From positions 1 through 36,691 of IMG/VR virus record IMGVR_UViG_3300013125_000020: 36,691 bases of DNA. One strand, written 5' to 3'. Every line of letters starts with the position of its first letter. The stretch's first letter is position 1. Made by a program: the position numbers and the translations under genes. This document shows, one piece after another, positions 22,721 through 31,203 of the stretch. The stretch is from a virus. The notes under the pieces are model-generated. The model did not search any database, was not told the origin of the DNA, and saw nothing but the letters and a program-made list of their open reading frames with translations.

Positions 22721-24784
22721 CTATCCAACAAAAACTGGAAACATCATGCCGCCTGGAATAACTTCATCTTTTGATATATCAAGTTGTCCTCTGGCTTCTT
22801 TTCTCTTCTGCATTATCTCTTTCGAGTCATGACCAGAACCATACCCAATTTGTCCTTCAATTCTCGTATCCATCGTTGCTGTAGATACATAGATAGAAGT
22901 CAATAGAGCTTTCGCATATGCCAATTCTTTTACATTTTGTGTTAATGCTGTCTCGCGTACCCAACAAGCAATTGCCAGAGCCATTACAAGATCGTCGTTA
23001 TATCCTTTTGCTGCTTCTGCTTTGCCAGTCTCTTTGTAGATGAAGGTCTTCATTTCGTTCAATAAACGTACAGAACGAATTGTTATCTGCCTGTTTCGAA
23101 CAAACTCTTCCAGCTTACCAAGAATGTGTGTTCTATTGCCCAAACCGTTTGGAGCAGTATTGAAGCCACAATGAGCCTTATCGTTTCTTGAGGCTCTGAT
23201 TGGATCAACGTGATCGTGAGTGCCTTTTAATTCATAATACAGATTCTTGTATTGAATTGCATCTTTAAGCCTGTTCGCCACCATCCAACCCAAGTTATTA
23301 TTCTCAACAACGATCATGCAGCCACCATACATTCTGCCAGTATTTGCTAACAGATCTGCAAAGAGATCTGGAGTTAATTTCCCTTGATATTCTCCGATCA
23401 CTTCCATCGTATCCAATCGGAGAATATGAAAAACAGAATAGTCTTCTCCGTCACCTCTGGCAACGTCAGCGGAAATCAAATAATTTGCAACAGGATCGTA
23501 ATGTTGCCAGATCCACAAGTTTCTGTCAAAAGCAATTCGTTCAACAGGATCGCGTACTTGCGAATCTTCCATTCTCTTGATATCTTCACCATCAATGAGC
23601 GTGGCACCAGAAGATAAAAATCCGCATGAATACTCTTGAGATACCTCGCGTTTTGACATATTGCGAGTTTCTTTTTCAAACCACTCATCATCACGATCAG
23701 GATGCAATCGCCAATGTAACTTGGTTGCACAAAAATCGTTTCTTCCAGCCTCACCGTCAACGTAATACTTGTAGAACCAACCTTGAGCACCATTGGGAGA
23801 ACTAAGAGCAATGCATCGACCACCCAATGTGATTGTAGGACCAATCGAAGTCCATATATCAGACATACCTTCGATGTGTGCGCAATTCGAACTTACAATT
23901 CCATTTGCATAAAATTCATGATCTTTTTCGACTTCAAGCAGATCATAAAGCTCGATGTCCTCTTCAAAATATTTAATCTCTAATATTTCTACTTGTTCAG
24001 ATAGAAGTTGACCAACTTGCAATTTATTAGCTGCCATAAAGCGACCATCATAAATTTTAAGTTTATGCTCATAAGAGCAAACTAACTCGCCTCTAGTGGT
24101 ATTGATACGATAAAAACACTTTTTAGAGACTTTCTTGACACCAGAAAAAATACTCCAACCAGAAGGCGTTAAGACTTCCCACTCTGTTATACTTTTGATC
24201 GTATACAAATCGTATAGCTCTTGAATTTCGATTTCTCTGATCTCGCCAGTCTTTTTGCTTCGAACAGTTACTTTTGTACTTCCGGCAACACACTCGTCAA
24301 CTACCAACAACGACAGAGCTTCAGAACGACCAGCATCTTCAGATTTGGCAGAAGCAACAAATCGAGAACCATTTGTTAGTTCCAAAGATTGCTTATTGTC
24401 AACAGAAATCTGTGCCGTATTATCAACTAACCAACCTGGAAGATTTGAAAAGATTGTCTTGACTTTTCTTACAAGGTTGACAGCAACAGACAATTTGGTT
24501 GCTATACCAAGAATGTTTCGGTTCTTCTGAAACAACATAAACCAAGCCACATAAGCAGATGTTAATGTTGACAGACCCATCTGTCTTGATTTCAGAACGA
24601 TGTTGAATCTATGATCTTCAAACTTTTTTAAAGTCTCTTCCTGAAACGGGTAGAGAAGAAATGGCACTAGACCCTTGGTTGGGTGAACGATCTTTACGTA
24701 ATTTTTAAGAAAATAGCTTGGATCGTTACCGCAACGAATTATCTCTTTCTGAATCTCTGCTTTTGTTGGAACATACTTTGGCAT
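22721..24784 (-). CDS. terL: Terminase large subunit (T4 gp17-like) interrupted by a mini-intein
   Basis: A precursor of 687 residues; exteins 1-164 and 301-687 give a terminase of 551. ATPase motifs: a variant Walker A, KSRQMGLST (residues 65-73), where the usual Gly-Lys is Gly-Leu and Lys 65 sits at the start of the loop as in some other terminases; Walker B LLVVDE (159-164) with the catalytic Glu. The C-terminal RNase H-like nuclease has Asp 440 (ISADVARGDGEDYS), Glu 494 (IVVENNNLG) and Asp 597/598 (YNDDLVMALAIA). It translocates DNA into the prohead through the portal and cuts the concatemer. The intein follows the catalytic Glu, so ATPase activity requires splicing. Stop codon TAG. Confidence 0.96.
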   Translation of the reverse strand: MPKYVPTKAEIQKEIIRCGNDPSYFLKNYVKIVHPTKGLVPFLLYPFQEETLKKFEDHRFNIVLKSRQMGLSTLTSAYVAWFMLFQKNRNILGIATKLSVAVNLVRKVKTIFSNLPGWLVDNTAQISVDNKQSLELTNGSRFVASAKSEDAGRSEALSLLVVDECVAGSTKVTVRSKKTGEIREIEIQELYDLYTIKSITEWEVLTPSGWSIFSGVKKVSKKCFYRINTTRGELVCSYEHKLKIYDGRFMAANKLQVGQLLSEQVEILEIKYFEEDIELYDLLEVEKDHEFYANGIVSSNCAHIEGMSDIWTSIGPTITLGGRCIALSSPNGAQGWFYKYYVDGEAGRNDFCATKLHWRLHPDRDDEWFEKETRNMSKREVSQEYSCGFLSSGATLIDGEDIKRMEDSQVRDPVERIAFDRNLWIWQHYDPVANYLISADVARGDGEDYSVFHILRLDTMEVIGEYQGKLTPDLFADLLANTGRMYGGCMIVVENNNLGWMVANRLKDAIQYKNLYYELKGTHDHVDPIRASRNDKAHCGFNTAPNGLGNRTHILGKLEEFVRNRQITIRSVRLLNEMKTFIYKETGKAEAAKGYNDDLVMALAIACWVRETALTQNVKELAYAKALLTSIYVSTATMDTRIEGQIGYGSGHDSKEIMQKRKEARGQLDISKDEVIPGGMMFPVFVG
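23885..24292 (-). mobile_element. Mini-intein in the terminase Walker B region
   Basis: Precursor residues 165-300 (136 residues). Block A is CVAGSTKVTVRSKKTG, block B is GELVCSYEHKLKI, block F is LYDLLEVEKDHEFYANG, and the end is SSN/C. It has no endonuclease domain, so it is at the minimal size for a splicing domain. The junction is DE/C...N/CAH: the Cys after the intein is the terminase residue of the usual DECAH motif. It should splice but no longer home by itself. Confidence 0.95.
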
Positions 24785-24787
24785 TCA

Positions 24788-25336
24788 TTAATCTTTACGA
24801 GTTACGTTCTTTGGCTTCTCGACGCCTGGAAATTCTTCCTTACCAAACGCTAGAAAACTCTTCATTGCCTTCTTAAGCTTGTCATTCGAGGACTCTTCGG
24901 CACTTACTGAATCTGCTTCTGTTCCCTTAAGATTGAAAACCTGAGTAGCCGTTAGAATGGTTCTGATTCTGGAAATGTTCTGCACTTGAATATCAGGATC
25001 ACCATCTCTAGAAATTGTCAGAGCCTTATTGGCAATCTTCTTGTACTCTTTCTTGATATAGGAAAGAATGTCAGATAGGGTCTGCTTTACTTCTCCTTCA
25101 AATCCTGGCTCGTGTACTTCCTGAATCAACACTTCTGCTTGATAGGTCAGAATCATCTTATCTCCAGAAAATTTTACCTTGAATCCATCAACCAATCTTG
25201 GATCGTGAATTGTCATTTCTTCTTCGCGTCTAAGACCAACCTTGATTGGCTTGCCTTCTGCATCAGTAGCGCCATAGTGAGCGTTAGCCTGTGCAACCTG
25301 TGCAATAGTTTGTACTACGTCAAGAATATCAGCCAT
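24788..25336 (-). CDS. Conserved protein upstream of the terminase gene, function unknown
   Basis: A protein of 182 residues. It has KVGLRREEEMTIHDPRLVDG, then FKVKFSGDKMILTYQAEVLI and a long helix-strand region (VKQTLSDILSYIKKEYKKIA, LTISRDGDPDIQVQNISRIR). I associate this family with large T4-like environmental phages, where it is found near packaging genes. No catalytic motif. The start overlaps the preceding stop as TAATG and the end lies 3 bases from the terminase start, so it is in one translational unit with the terminase. T4 gene 16, the small terminase, lies in this position, but I see no clear similarity. Confidence 0.65.
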   Translation of the reverse strand: MADILDVVQTIAQVAQANAHYGATDAEGKPIKVGLRREEEMTIHDPRLVDGFKVKFSGDKMILTYQAEVLIQEVHEPGFEGEVKQTLSDILSYIKKEYKKIANKALTISRDGDPDIQVQNISRIRTILTATQVFNLKGTEADSVSAEESSNDKLKKAMKSFLAFGKEEFPGVEKPKNVTRKD

Positions 25337-25644
25337 TATAGTGTATCTCCACCTTGTTTATCGCTCCATTTTCTACCGGTCATTCGCTCGTATTGACGCT
25401 TCGCTCTCTCTTCTGGAGGTAACGTACTTAGTGGACTCTTGCTTTGTCTTGGAGTAGGTACAGGATCGATCTCTTCTTTCTGAAGATTCTTCATCTTATC
25501 CTTGCAACCACATGGCTTTGCAACATTTCCAACGGGACTTTGCTTTGCCAGCTTCTTTGCTTTAAAGGCTTCTTCAGCTTCTCTCAGAGCCTTTGCTGTT
25601 GCAGCCTCAATCAATTTTCGACGATCAATGTTGATAGTTGTCAT
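25336..25644 (-). CDS. Small basic protein with Cys motif
   Basis: A protein of 102 residues. The N-terminus (INIDRRKLIEAATAKALREA) is an amphipathic helix and a weak match to the tag-like motif. A central KPCGCKDKM gives a short Cys pair, and the C-terminus is basic and Pro-rich (RQSKSPLSTLPPEERAKRQY). No family recognised. Coupled to neighbours by ATGA upstream and TAATG downstream. Confidence 0.55.
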   Translation of the reverse strand: MTTINIDRRKLIEAATAKALREAEEAFKAKKLAKQSPVGNVAKPCGCKDKMKNLQKEEIDPVPTPRQSKSPLSTLPPEERAKRQYERMTGRKWSDKQGGDTL

Positions 25645-26006
25645 CTTACCACTCCTTTTTTAATCGAGCAAATATAACAGCATCCATACAGTTTGAAGTA
25701 AACTTCATCTCTTGCGTGTTGACTTCTCTTCTCACAAATTGGACACTTTTTTCCAAAAAGCATTGACGAATCTGTCTTTTTAAATAGCTTTTCATCAATT
25801 AAAACGTCTTGTTCTAGTTCTTTACGAACAACAACGTTCTGCGCTTCCTTTATTGCCATCTCTCTTGCTTGTTGAATATATTGTTTTTCTTTCTCAATAT
25901 TCCAATTTGCTTTTGGATGATCGATGGCATCGTTGCCGTATTTCTTGGCAACTTCCTTCTCTACTCTAGCAGCATAATCATAATCGATTTTCTTCTCGGT
26001 GTTCAT
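25641..26006 (-). CDS. Small zinc-ribbon protein
   Basis: A protein of 121 residues. The N-terminal two thirds are a charged helix (DYDYAARVEKEVAKKYGND), and the C-terminus holds a zinc ribbon, CPICEKRSQ then CCYICSIKKG, with two C-x-x-C pairs 20 residues apart. Similar small proteins occur near packaging genes of environmental T4-like phages. Zinc binding is inferred from the Cys spacing. It may bind nucleic acid or another packaging protein. The 3' end overlaps the next gene by 4 bases. Confidence 0.65.
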   Translation of the reverse strand: MNTEKKIDYDYAARVEKEVAKKYGNDAIDHPKANWNIEKEKQYIQQAREMAIKEAQNVVVRKELEQDVLIDEKLFKKTDSSMLFGKKCPICEKRSQHARDEVYFKLYGCCYICSIKKGVVR

Positions 26007-26011
26007 TTATC

Positions 26012-26170
26012 CTACTGCTTTTTTGAAACTTTCGAGTCTAGCAATGCTTGTGCGCCAAGATAAGTCATGGCAACATAACTCCATAAATCCGGAGTAATTT
26101 TACCAAAATATAGCAGTGCCGTTGCAGCCACCAATACCAATAATTTTCTTGACATAAACTTCATGAACAT
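26012..26170 (-). CDS. Small membrane protein of 52 residues
   Basis: Starts at ATG 26170 directly after the upstream stop codon, with GGGAGG 5 bases before it; a second ATG at 26164 would give 50 residues. The peptide begins MFMKFMSRKLLVLVAATALL and continues to YFGKITPDLW and a second hydrophobic stretch (SYVAMTYLGAQALL), ending SKVSKKQ with TAG. One or two membrane segments with a positive N-terminus fit an inner-membrane protein, such as a spanin- or holin-like or regulatory peptide; none can be assigned. Confidence 0.65.
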   Translation of the reverse strand: MFMKFMSRKLLVLVAATALLYFGKITPDLWSYVAMTYLGAQALLDSKVSKKQ

Positions 26171-26473
26171 TTATTCCTCCCACCTTGGAGCTTGTTGAAC
26201 TTTCTTAATTGGCTGTCGAGCTACCCATTGTTTAAGCCCTACAGCATAGCCCTCTTCATAAGCCTTTTTCGCAGTACCACCCTTTAATCCACGAGAAACC
26301 GAATCATTCATTTCCTTGCCAACTGAACCATCAAGAATACCAGCCGAATAATACCTATCATATCCGTATAATTCTCCAGCTTCTTCATTAAGATGATCGT
26401 CGACGATTTCTTTCAAAGCCTCCTTGATTAGTACTGTTAGCTGTTCTTGCTTAAGATGGATCTTATCGTTCAT
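26171..26473 (-). CDS. Small protein with tag-like N-terminus
   Basis: A protein of 100 residues starting MNDKIHLKQEQLTVLIKEAL, which fits the recurrent motif; LIKE-A is a possible prohead protease site. The rest has ELYGYDRYYSAGILDGSVGK and GTAKKAYEEGYAVGLKQWVA, which could be a short helical hairpin. AAGGAA precedes the ATG. It follows the Mre11-Rad50 gene by about 55 bases without a gene. Function unknown, possibly an internal head protein. Confidence 0.62.
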   Translation of the reverse strand: MNDKIHLKQEQLTVLIKEALKEIVDDHLNEEAGELYGYDRYYSAGILDGSVGKEMNDSVSRGLKGGTAKKAYEEGYAVGLKQWVARQPIKKVQQAPRWEE

Positions 26474-26528
26474 TTGAAAGTTCCTTAATCGAATTCTATT
26501 GTAATTAGAGGGCTAGAATGTGAGCGAC

Positions 26529-29500
26529 TCAGATCCGAACGGAGGCGTAGCCATCAACCTTATCAATCGTGATGATCAAATCGGCTACATCTTTGAGACT
26601 ATCAAGGTGAGAAATGAGAATCACCAACCTAAATTGAAGCTTCAACAAGTCGAAAACACGAATAAACCCTTCCATTCGTTCTTCATCAAGTCCGGTAGCA
26701 GGCTCGTCCAAAATAAAGGTTGAAAATTTTGGTAAATTGCCAATCTTCGTTAAAGCCAATCGAATTGCCATTGCAGCAATTGTTTTCTCTGCTCCAGAAC
26801 CCATCTCAATTGGACGAGACTCATGCTTTGGATGCTTAATGAAAATGTCCAACCGATCATCATTATTTTCGAAAAACACTTCAAAATCAACAATATTTGC
26901 TAGAACCTTCGCAACTTCATTATTTAAAACTGGAAGCATACTCTTGATAATGTCGTAACTGATACCGTTAGAATGCATACAACGCATGAACAAATCATAA
27001 GACGCAAATTCATTTCTTAATGTTTCTCGCTCTTCGATCTTTTCGGTTACAGAGTTGATTTCACCTTCAAGTTTACCATGTGTCTTATAGGCTTCAAGAC
27101 GTTGTGTTGTTAGCCTACTGAGTTCTTTAGCATATTTGATTGACAACTTTTCCGCTTCAGATAATTGCTCAAGCAGACTCTTGGCGCTATCAATCAGCTT
27201 TTGATCTGCCTTGCTCTTTGCAATTCTCTGCTGCAACTCAGAAACGTATCCTATAAGCACAGAAAGGGCGTTTTCATCCTTTTCAATTAGAGTCTGGTTA
27301 GTTAGTACCTCCTGCTCAAACTCTGTCTTCTGAGAGGCTAATTCGGCATATTTGTATAGTAGATCCTCAATTTTTGTTGGCTGCAATGCTTCCTTGTCTG
27401 CTGTCAATTTTTCAAGCTGTTCTGACTGCAACTTTAGATTATTACAAACGTACTCGTTCTCTGTCTTTGCCTTGAACGCATCTCGAATAAACTTGCACGC
27501 AGGAAACTGTTCTCCACAAGGAACCTCAAGAAGCAATTGAGTCTTCTTATCATTTGTCAACTTGTTTCTATTAAGTTCTGCAACTTTTTCTTCAATCTTC
27601 CTGGCTTCAGAAGATAGTTGCTCGATTAAATCTTGTTGCTTTCGACAACCTTCAATATCAAACGTATCAAGCAAATGATTCAACTTCGCGATAAGCTTGT
27701 TAAGCTCTTCATTGCGATCCAGCAAAGAATCTCTTTCCGAAGTCAATGCATCTTGTTGAATTAGCTTCTTAGCTAGTTCTTCTTCTGTCTCAGTAATTTC
27801 CTTGATATCCTTTGGAATCAAAGCCAACTGCTGCTTAAATGAATCAATCTGATTCTGGTTGTCCGCAATAGTCTTGTTGATTTCTGTCAGCTTGTTCTCG
27901 ACTCTTTGAGCTTCTTTTTCATTGAGGTGCAGCTTTGTTCTGGCATGTGAAAGTGTCGTATCATAATCGATTCCTTCAACGCGCTTCAAGGCTCCCTTGA
28001 TGGTCGAAGAATCTTCTTTGGCTAACTTGAACTTCTTGTCAAAGCTGTCAAGATCCAAAAAGCGAGCAAGAATTTCCTTGCGCTTCGTTGAACCCTCAAA
28101 GATATACTGCAAACCTCCATGCTGAGAAGATAACGAAGTCAAAAGAAAATCTTCAACCGTTCCAAAAATTGTACGAATGTTCCTATCTGTATCGCTTCTG
28201 GTATCTCCATTTCTTGAAATTTCTATTCCATCAGCTTGCATTTCCCAAAAATCAACGTCCGTCTTAGCTTCGATTGTTTCAACTCCATGAAGCCGCTTAA
28301 CGTACTTTTCTACTCGTCTTTCAATACGATAAGAGATTCCATTTGCTTCAAGCCATAGACGAACAACGGCATCATTCTTGTGTTGATTGACTACGTTGAC
28401 ATTCTTTCTTTCGTTCTTTGAAGTAGTATTGAATAATCCGAACAATAGGGCATCAATGGTAGAAGTTTTTCCTACAAAACTTTTTCCTAGTAAAGCTGCA
28501 ACTCCGCTTAATTGCTCATAATTCATATAGTTGCCAGAACCGTAATTGAACAAATTATCCCATTCAATCTTTTTGACAGACCACTGAACATTACGAGCGA
28601 CTTCTTCATCGTTCTTAATTGCAGCATTATATTGATTATTTAACTTCAAAATCGAAGTCATGGTTTCATCATCAGGCTTAAAATCTTTCAGATAATCTCG
28701 AATCATTCGTTCTTGTACTTCATCATAACGAAGATTTTCACCGCGAACAACAGAAGATACAGCAACACTCTCTTGTAACTTTGTCTCGTCAATCTTGTTA
28801 ACAAAGGAAATATCTTCTGGCAAATACTTCGATTTGACAACATCGAGAGACTTTCGCATCTTGTCTAGACTGATATAAGAATGAGCAACCACACGCACAT
28901 GTGAACCAACTGGAATCTCTAGATTTGCAGGAACATTACCTGCCAGATCCAAATTGACAGTAATGAATGGCTTTGGATTGCGAAGAGGTCTAAATTCTAC
29001 GCTGATATCATTCTTGTTTTTAATGAGCCAAATACTATAGCCTTTCTCTACGCCTTCCCCATGATTCTGCTGAATCAAACTACCGACATATCCTCGGGTG
29101 TTCGAAAAGAATTGACGACGATGAATGTCTCCAAAAATTGCTGCATCAAACGAATCAAAATAACTCAGATCAATTCCAGAACTACGATCAACCGTATAGC
29201 CAACGTCTGTTGAAGCGTCGATGATCGCTCCATGAAAAACTGCTACATTGATCTTGCTTGGATCTGTTGGCTGCATCCAACCATCTACATCAAACAACGA
29301 CATTGCATTTAAGACTATATTGTCATTGATGTTGTATTCTCCAGACTGCTTCATATAGTGAATATTTGAATTATCAAGAGCTTCGATGATTGGAGTAATA
29401 GCATCAAGTCTAGAAGCATTGCGAAGCGTCATGCCACGAAAGGAAGCATCATGATTACCAGCTAGGATATACAATGGCGCAATAGAAGCCAACTCTTTGA

Positions 29501-29690
29501 ACAGCTTGGCGGCAATAGAGAAGTATTCTGGCGACAGCACAACCTTTGAGTGAGCAATGTCGCCAGCGCATACAATTACGTCAGGCTTTTGTTCTCGAAG
29601 ATCCTTATAAAACTCCTGAAATACGGCAAGATATTCTTCATGATACTTGAGAGTCTTTACGTGGAGATCTGAAAAAGCTGCTATCTTCAT
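26529..29690 (-). CDS. Mre11-Rad50 fusion (gp47-gp46 in one chain)
   Basis: A protein of 1053 residues. Residues 1-240 are a Mre11/SbcD phosphoesterase: FSDLH (Asp 8, His 10), AGDIA (Asp 44), AGNHD (Asn 79, His 80), FHGAI (His 153) and FGDIH (Asp 188, His 190). Residues about 370-1053 are Rad50/SbcC: Walker A GKSFVGKT (402-409), coiled coils, a zinc-hook-like VPCGEQFPACKF, signature EMGSGAEKTIAA, Walker B TFILDEPATGLDEE and ISHLDS. In T4, gp46 and gp47 are separate and together resect DNA ends for recombination-dependent replication and degrade host DNA. A single-chain version would fix a 1:1 ratio. No stop or frameshift separates the halves. Confidence 0.93.
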   Translation of the reverse strand: MKIAAFSDLHVKTLKYHEEYLAVFQEFYKDLREQKPDVIVCAGDIAHSKVVLSPEYFSIAAKLFKELASIAPLYILAGNHDASFRGMTLRNASRLDAITPIIEALDNSNIHYMKQSGEYNINDNIVLNAMSLFDVDGWMQPTDPSKINVAVFHGAIIDASTDVGYTVDRSSGIDLSYFDSFDAAIFGDIHRRQFFSNTRGYVGSLIQQNHGEGVEKGYSIWLIKNKNDISVEFRPLRNPKPFITVNLDLAGNVPANLEIPVGSHVRVVAHSYISLDKMRKSLDVVKSKYLPEDISFVNKIDETKLQESVAVSSVVRGENLRYDEVQERMIRDYLKDFKPDDETMTSILKLNNQYNAAIKNDEEVARNVQWSVKKIEWDNLFNYGSGNYMNYEQLSGVAALLGKSFVGKTSTIDALLFGLFNTTSKNERKNVNVVNQHKNDAVVRLWLEANGISYRIERRVEKYVKRLHGVETIEAKTDVDFWEMQADGIEISRNGDTRSDTDRNIRTIFGTVEDFLLTSLSSQHGGLQYIFEGSTKRKEILARFLDLDSFDKKFKLAKEDSSTIKGALKRVEGIDYDTTLSHARTKLHLNEKEAQRVENKLTEINKTIADNQNQIDSFKQQLALIPKDIKEITETEEELAKKLIQQDALTSERDSLLDRNEELNKLIAKLNHLLDTFDIEGCRKQQDLIEQLSSEARKIEEKVAELNRNKLTNDKKTQLLLEVPCGEQFPACKFIRDAFKAKTENEYVCNNLKLQSEQLEKLTADKEALQPTKIEDLLYKYAELASQKTEFEQEVLTNQTLIEKDENALSVLIGYVSELQQRIAKSKADQKLIDSAKSLLEQLSEAEKLSIKYAKELSRLTTQRLEAYKTHGKLEGEINSVTEKIEERETLRNEFASYDLFMRCMHSNGISYDIIKSMLPVLNNEVAKVLANIVDFEVFFENNDDRLDIFIKHPKHESRPIEMGSGAEKTIAAMAIRLALTKIGNLPKFSTFILDEPATGLDEERMEGFIRVFDLLKLQFRLVILISHLDSLKDVADLIITIDKVDGYASVRI

Positions 29691-29695
29691 TGTTA

Positions 29696-29914
29696 TTACT
29701 TAATCCTCTCAATTAGATACAAAAGATAGTTGTCGTTTGACATTGGCTTTGCTTCTCGCTTACATTCCAGAAATTCTTCCTTGGTCATCTCTCCAATATC
29801 CTTTTTGTTCTCAATTTGCATTTTATAAATTTCGATTCCGTATTTCAACATTTCAGAAATGAGCCTATTTGCCTTTTTCTCAGCATCAGGATCAAGACCC
29901 ACTATAACTCTAGT
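29696..29914 (-). pseudogene. C-terminal part of the primase, separated by an in-frame TAG
   Basis: Continues in the same frame after the amber codon at 29915-29917: T-R-V-I, then VGLDPDAEKKANRLISEMLK. GLDPDAE carries the D-x-D metal-binding residues of a TOPRIM domain, which the upstream part lacks. A GTG at 29902 could start a 68-residue peptide, but no convincing ribosome site is seen. It is best read as the rest of the primase, produced only if the amber codon is read through or if the codon is a sequence error. Confidence 0.75.
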
Positions 29915-30676
29915 CTATGACATCGCAACACGCTGGAATAGGGCGTTGTGTTCGTCTAGAGAGCTTCCCAAGAGGGCAATCGAATTAGTGCCAGCCACGA
30001 ATTGATCGAAGACGCCTTCGACCAAAACAATCTCTTTTTTCCAGTCAACATAAAGCTCATTAAAAATCATGTTCTTTGGAACTTTTGGATTCCAATACTT
30101 GTAATTGCTGTCGACATAGGTTCTTCCGACAAAGTAGTTTAGCTCTCCCTGACAATCAAAAGAAGGTACAATAATTCGTTGCTTGTAATCACCCTTGGCA
30201 CAGTACCCAATTTTCCATTGAAAAATATCTCTGGTTGTTAACCCTCTCGATTTGAGATACTTCAGGGCGGCTTTATCACTTGATGTATATGTGTTCTTAA
30301 CTAAACTAACGAAATCTGTTGGCAACTCGATTGGTTCGATTATTTCTTCTTCGATATGCTCCGAGAACATATCTTCATTGACAGAACCGAGATCGTAATC
30401 GACTTGTCCAGTCAATTCTTTCCAAACAGTTCTTTGAGTTTGATTACCAAGTTGCTTGACAAGACGATTGAGATTTCCTCTCCAGTCGCAGTGCCAACAT
30501 TTAAATTTTGATTTTTGAAGATTGATGCTAAGTTTTCGTTTATCGTGCTGACACTTAGGACAAGCGAAAAGCCTCTCGACTCCAGTAAGATAGAAATCGC
30601 CTAAAATGTCAGTCAGTATCTTTAGCTTTTCTGCTTGATTTTGCACTCTTAGAACCCATCCAACAGGCTTTGGCAA
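29915..30676 (-). CDS. DNA primase, gp61/DnaG-like, ending at an in-frame amber codon
   Basis: An open frame of 253 codons. An N-terminal zinc-binding domain has CPKC (39-42) and CWHC (60-63), the primase template-reading ribbon. The catalytic part shows IGYCAKGDYKQRIIVPSFDC and the TOPRIM Glu in IVLVEGVFD (Glu 220). The TOPRIM D-x-D follows only after the TAG, so the product up to the stop should not polymerise RNA primers. The full protein would be 326 residues, near T4 gp61 (342). No ATG occurs early; TTG 30676 or GTG 30646 are candidate starts, both overlapping the resolvase gene. Primases make RNA primers for lagging-strand synthesis with the gp41-type helicase, which is not in this window. 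Confidence 0.82.
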   Translation of the reverse strand: MPKPVGWVLRVQNQAEKLKILTDILGDFYLTGVERLFACPKCQHDKRKLSINLQKSKFKCWHCDWRGNLNRLVKQLGNQTQRTVWKELTGQVDYDLGSVNEDMFSEHIEEEIIEPIELPTDFVSLVKNTYTSSDKAALKYLKSRGLTTRDIFQWKIGYCAKGDYKQRIIVPSFDCQGELNYFVGRTYVDSNYKYWNPKVPKNMIFNELYVDWKKEIVLVEGVFDQFVAGTNSIALLGSSLDEHNALFQRVAMS

Positions 30677-31163
30677 CTACCCAGGCATCTGCTCTGTCAG
30701 CACACGATGGTACGTAGTTTCCACTTGGAGTCCAAGATACACTAAAACCGGGTTCCTGTCTAGCAAAATCAACAATCTGCTTTTTGGTGTCTTGAGATTT
30801 GTCAAGCACGATTCCGACTCTTTTTCTGGCAGTGGTAGCTGAAATATATTCTGGCTCTACCTTGAAGATATCATAGCAAAAATAGCTGACAAGCGTGTTA
30901 AATCCTGCCAACAGAAACAGTGTTGTCACAGAAGATTTCCCACTTGTGAACATAAACAGAGACTTTTCGATATAGACTTTTTCGATTGGATAGATTGTAG
31001 CAATATCAGTTAAGTGCTTGCGTACACAATCTGCTTTTTCGTTTAATGTTTTGTATTTGTTTTTATTGCGAAGATCGATGGCTTCTGAGAGAACTAATTT
31101 GCCATCATCGTCAAGAACAGATATACCGCATATGCTAGTTGAAAGATCAGCACCTAAAAGCAT
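30609..31163 (-). CDS. RuvC-like Holliday-junction resolvase
   Basis: A protein of 184 residues with an RNase H-like fold of the RuvC type: GADLSTSICGISVLD (Asp 6), VYIEKSLFMF (Glu 66) and the C-terminal CADRADAWVVAKA (Asp 156, Asp 159), the four acidic residues expected. The strand order fits phage RuvC relatives. Such enzymes cut branched DNA during recombination and before packaging; T4 uses the unrelated gp49 for this. The gene overlaps the start of the primase and lies 35 bases after a small gene. Confidence 0.85.
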   Translation of the reverse strand: MLLGADLSTSICGISVLDDDGKLVLSEAIDLRNKNKYKTLNEKADCVRKHLTDIATIYPIEKVYIEKSLFMFTSGKSSVTTLFLLAGFNTLVSYFCYDIFKVEPEYISATTARKRVGIVLDKSQDTKKQIVDFARQEPGFSVSWTPSGNYVPSCADRADAWVVAKACWMGSKSAKSSRKAKDTD

Positions 31164-31203
31164 TTGTTTTTACTCTTTTAAGATAAAACTATTTCTTCTA
31201 ATT

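Noticed and set aside
22721-30676. Genome-wide recoding of TAG as a sense codon
   Set aside because: TAG ends several well-bounded genes, including the terminase (22721), the GIY-YIG gene (7885), the DUF5661/GNAT gene (12580) and the gene at 31618. Only the primase shows TAG inside a domain.
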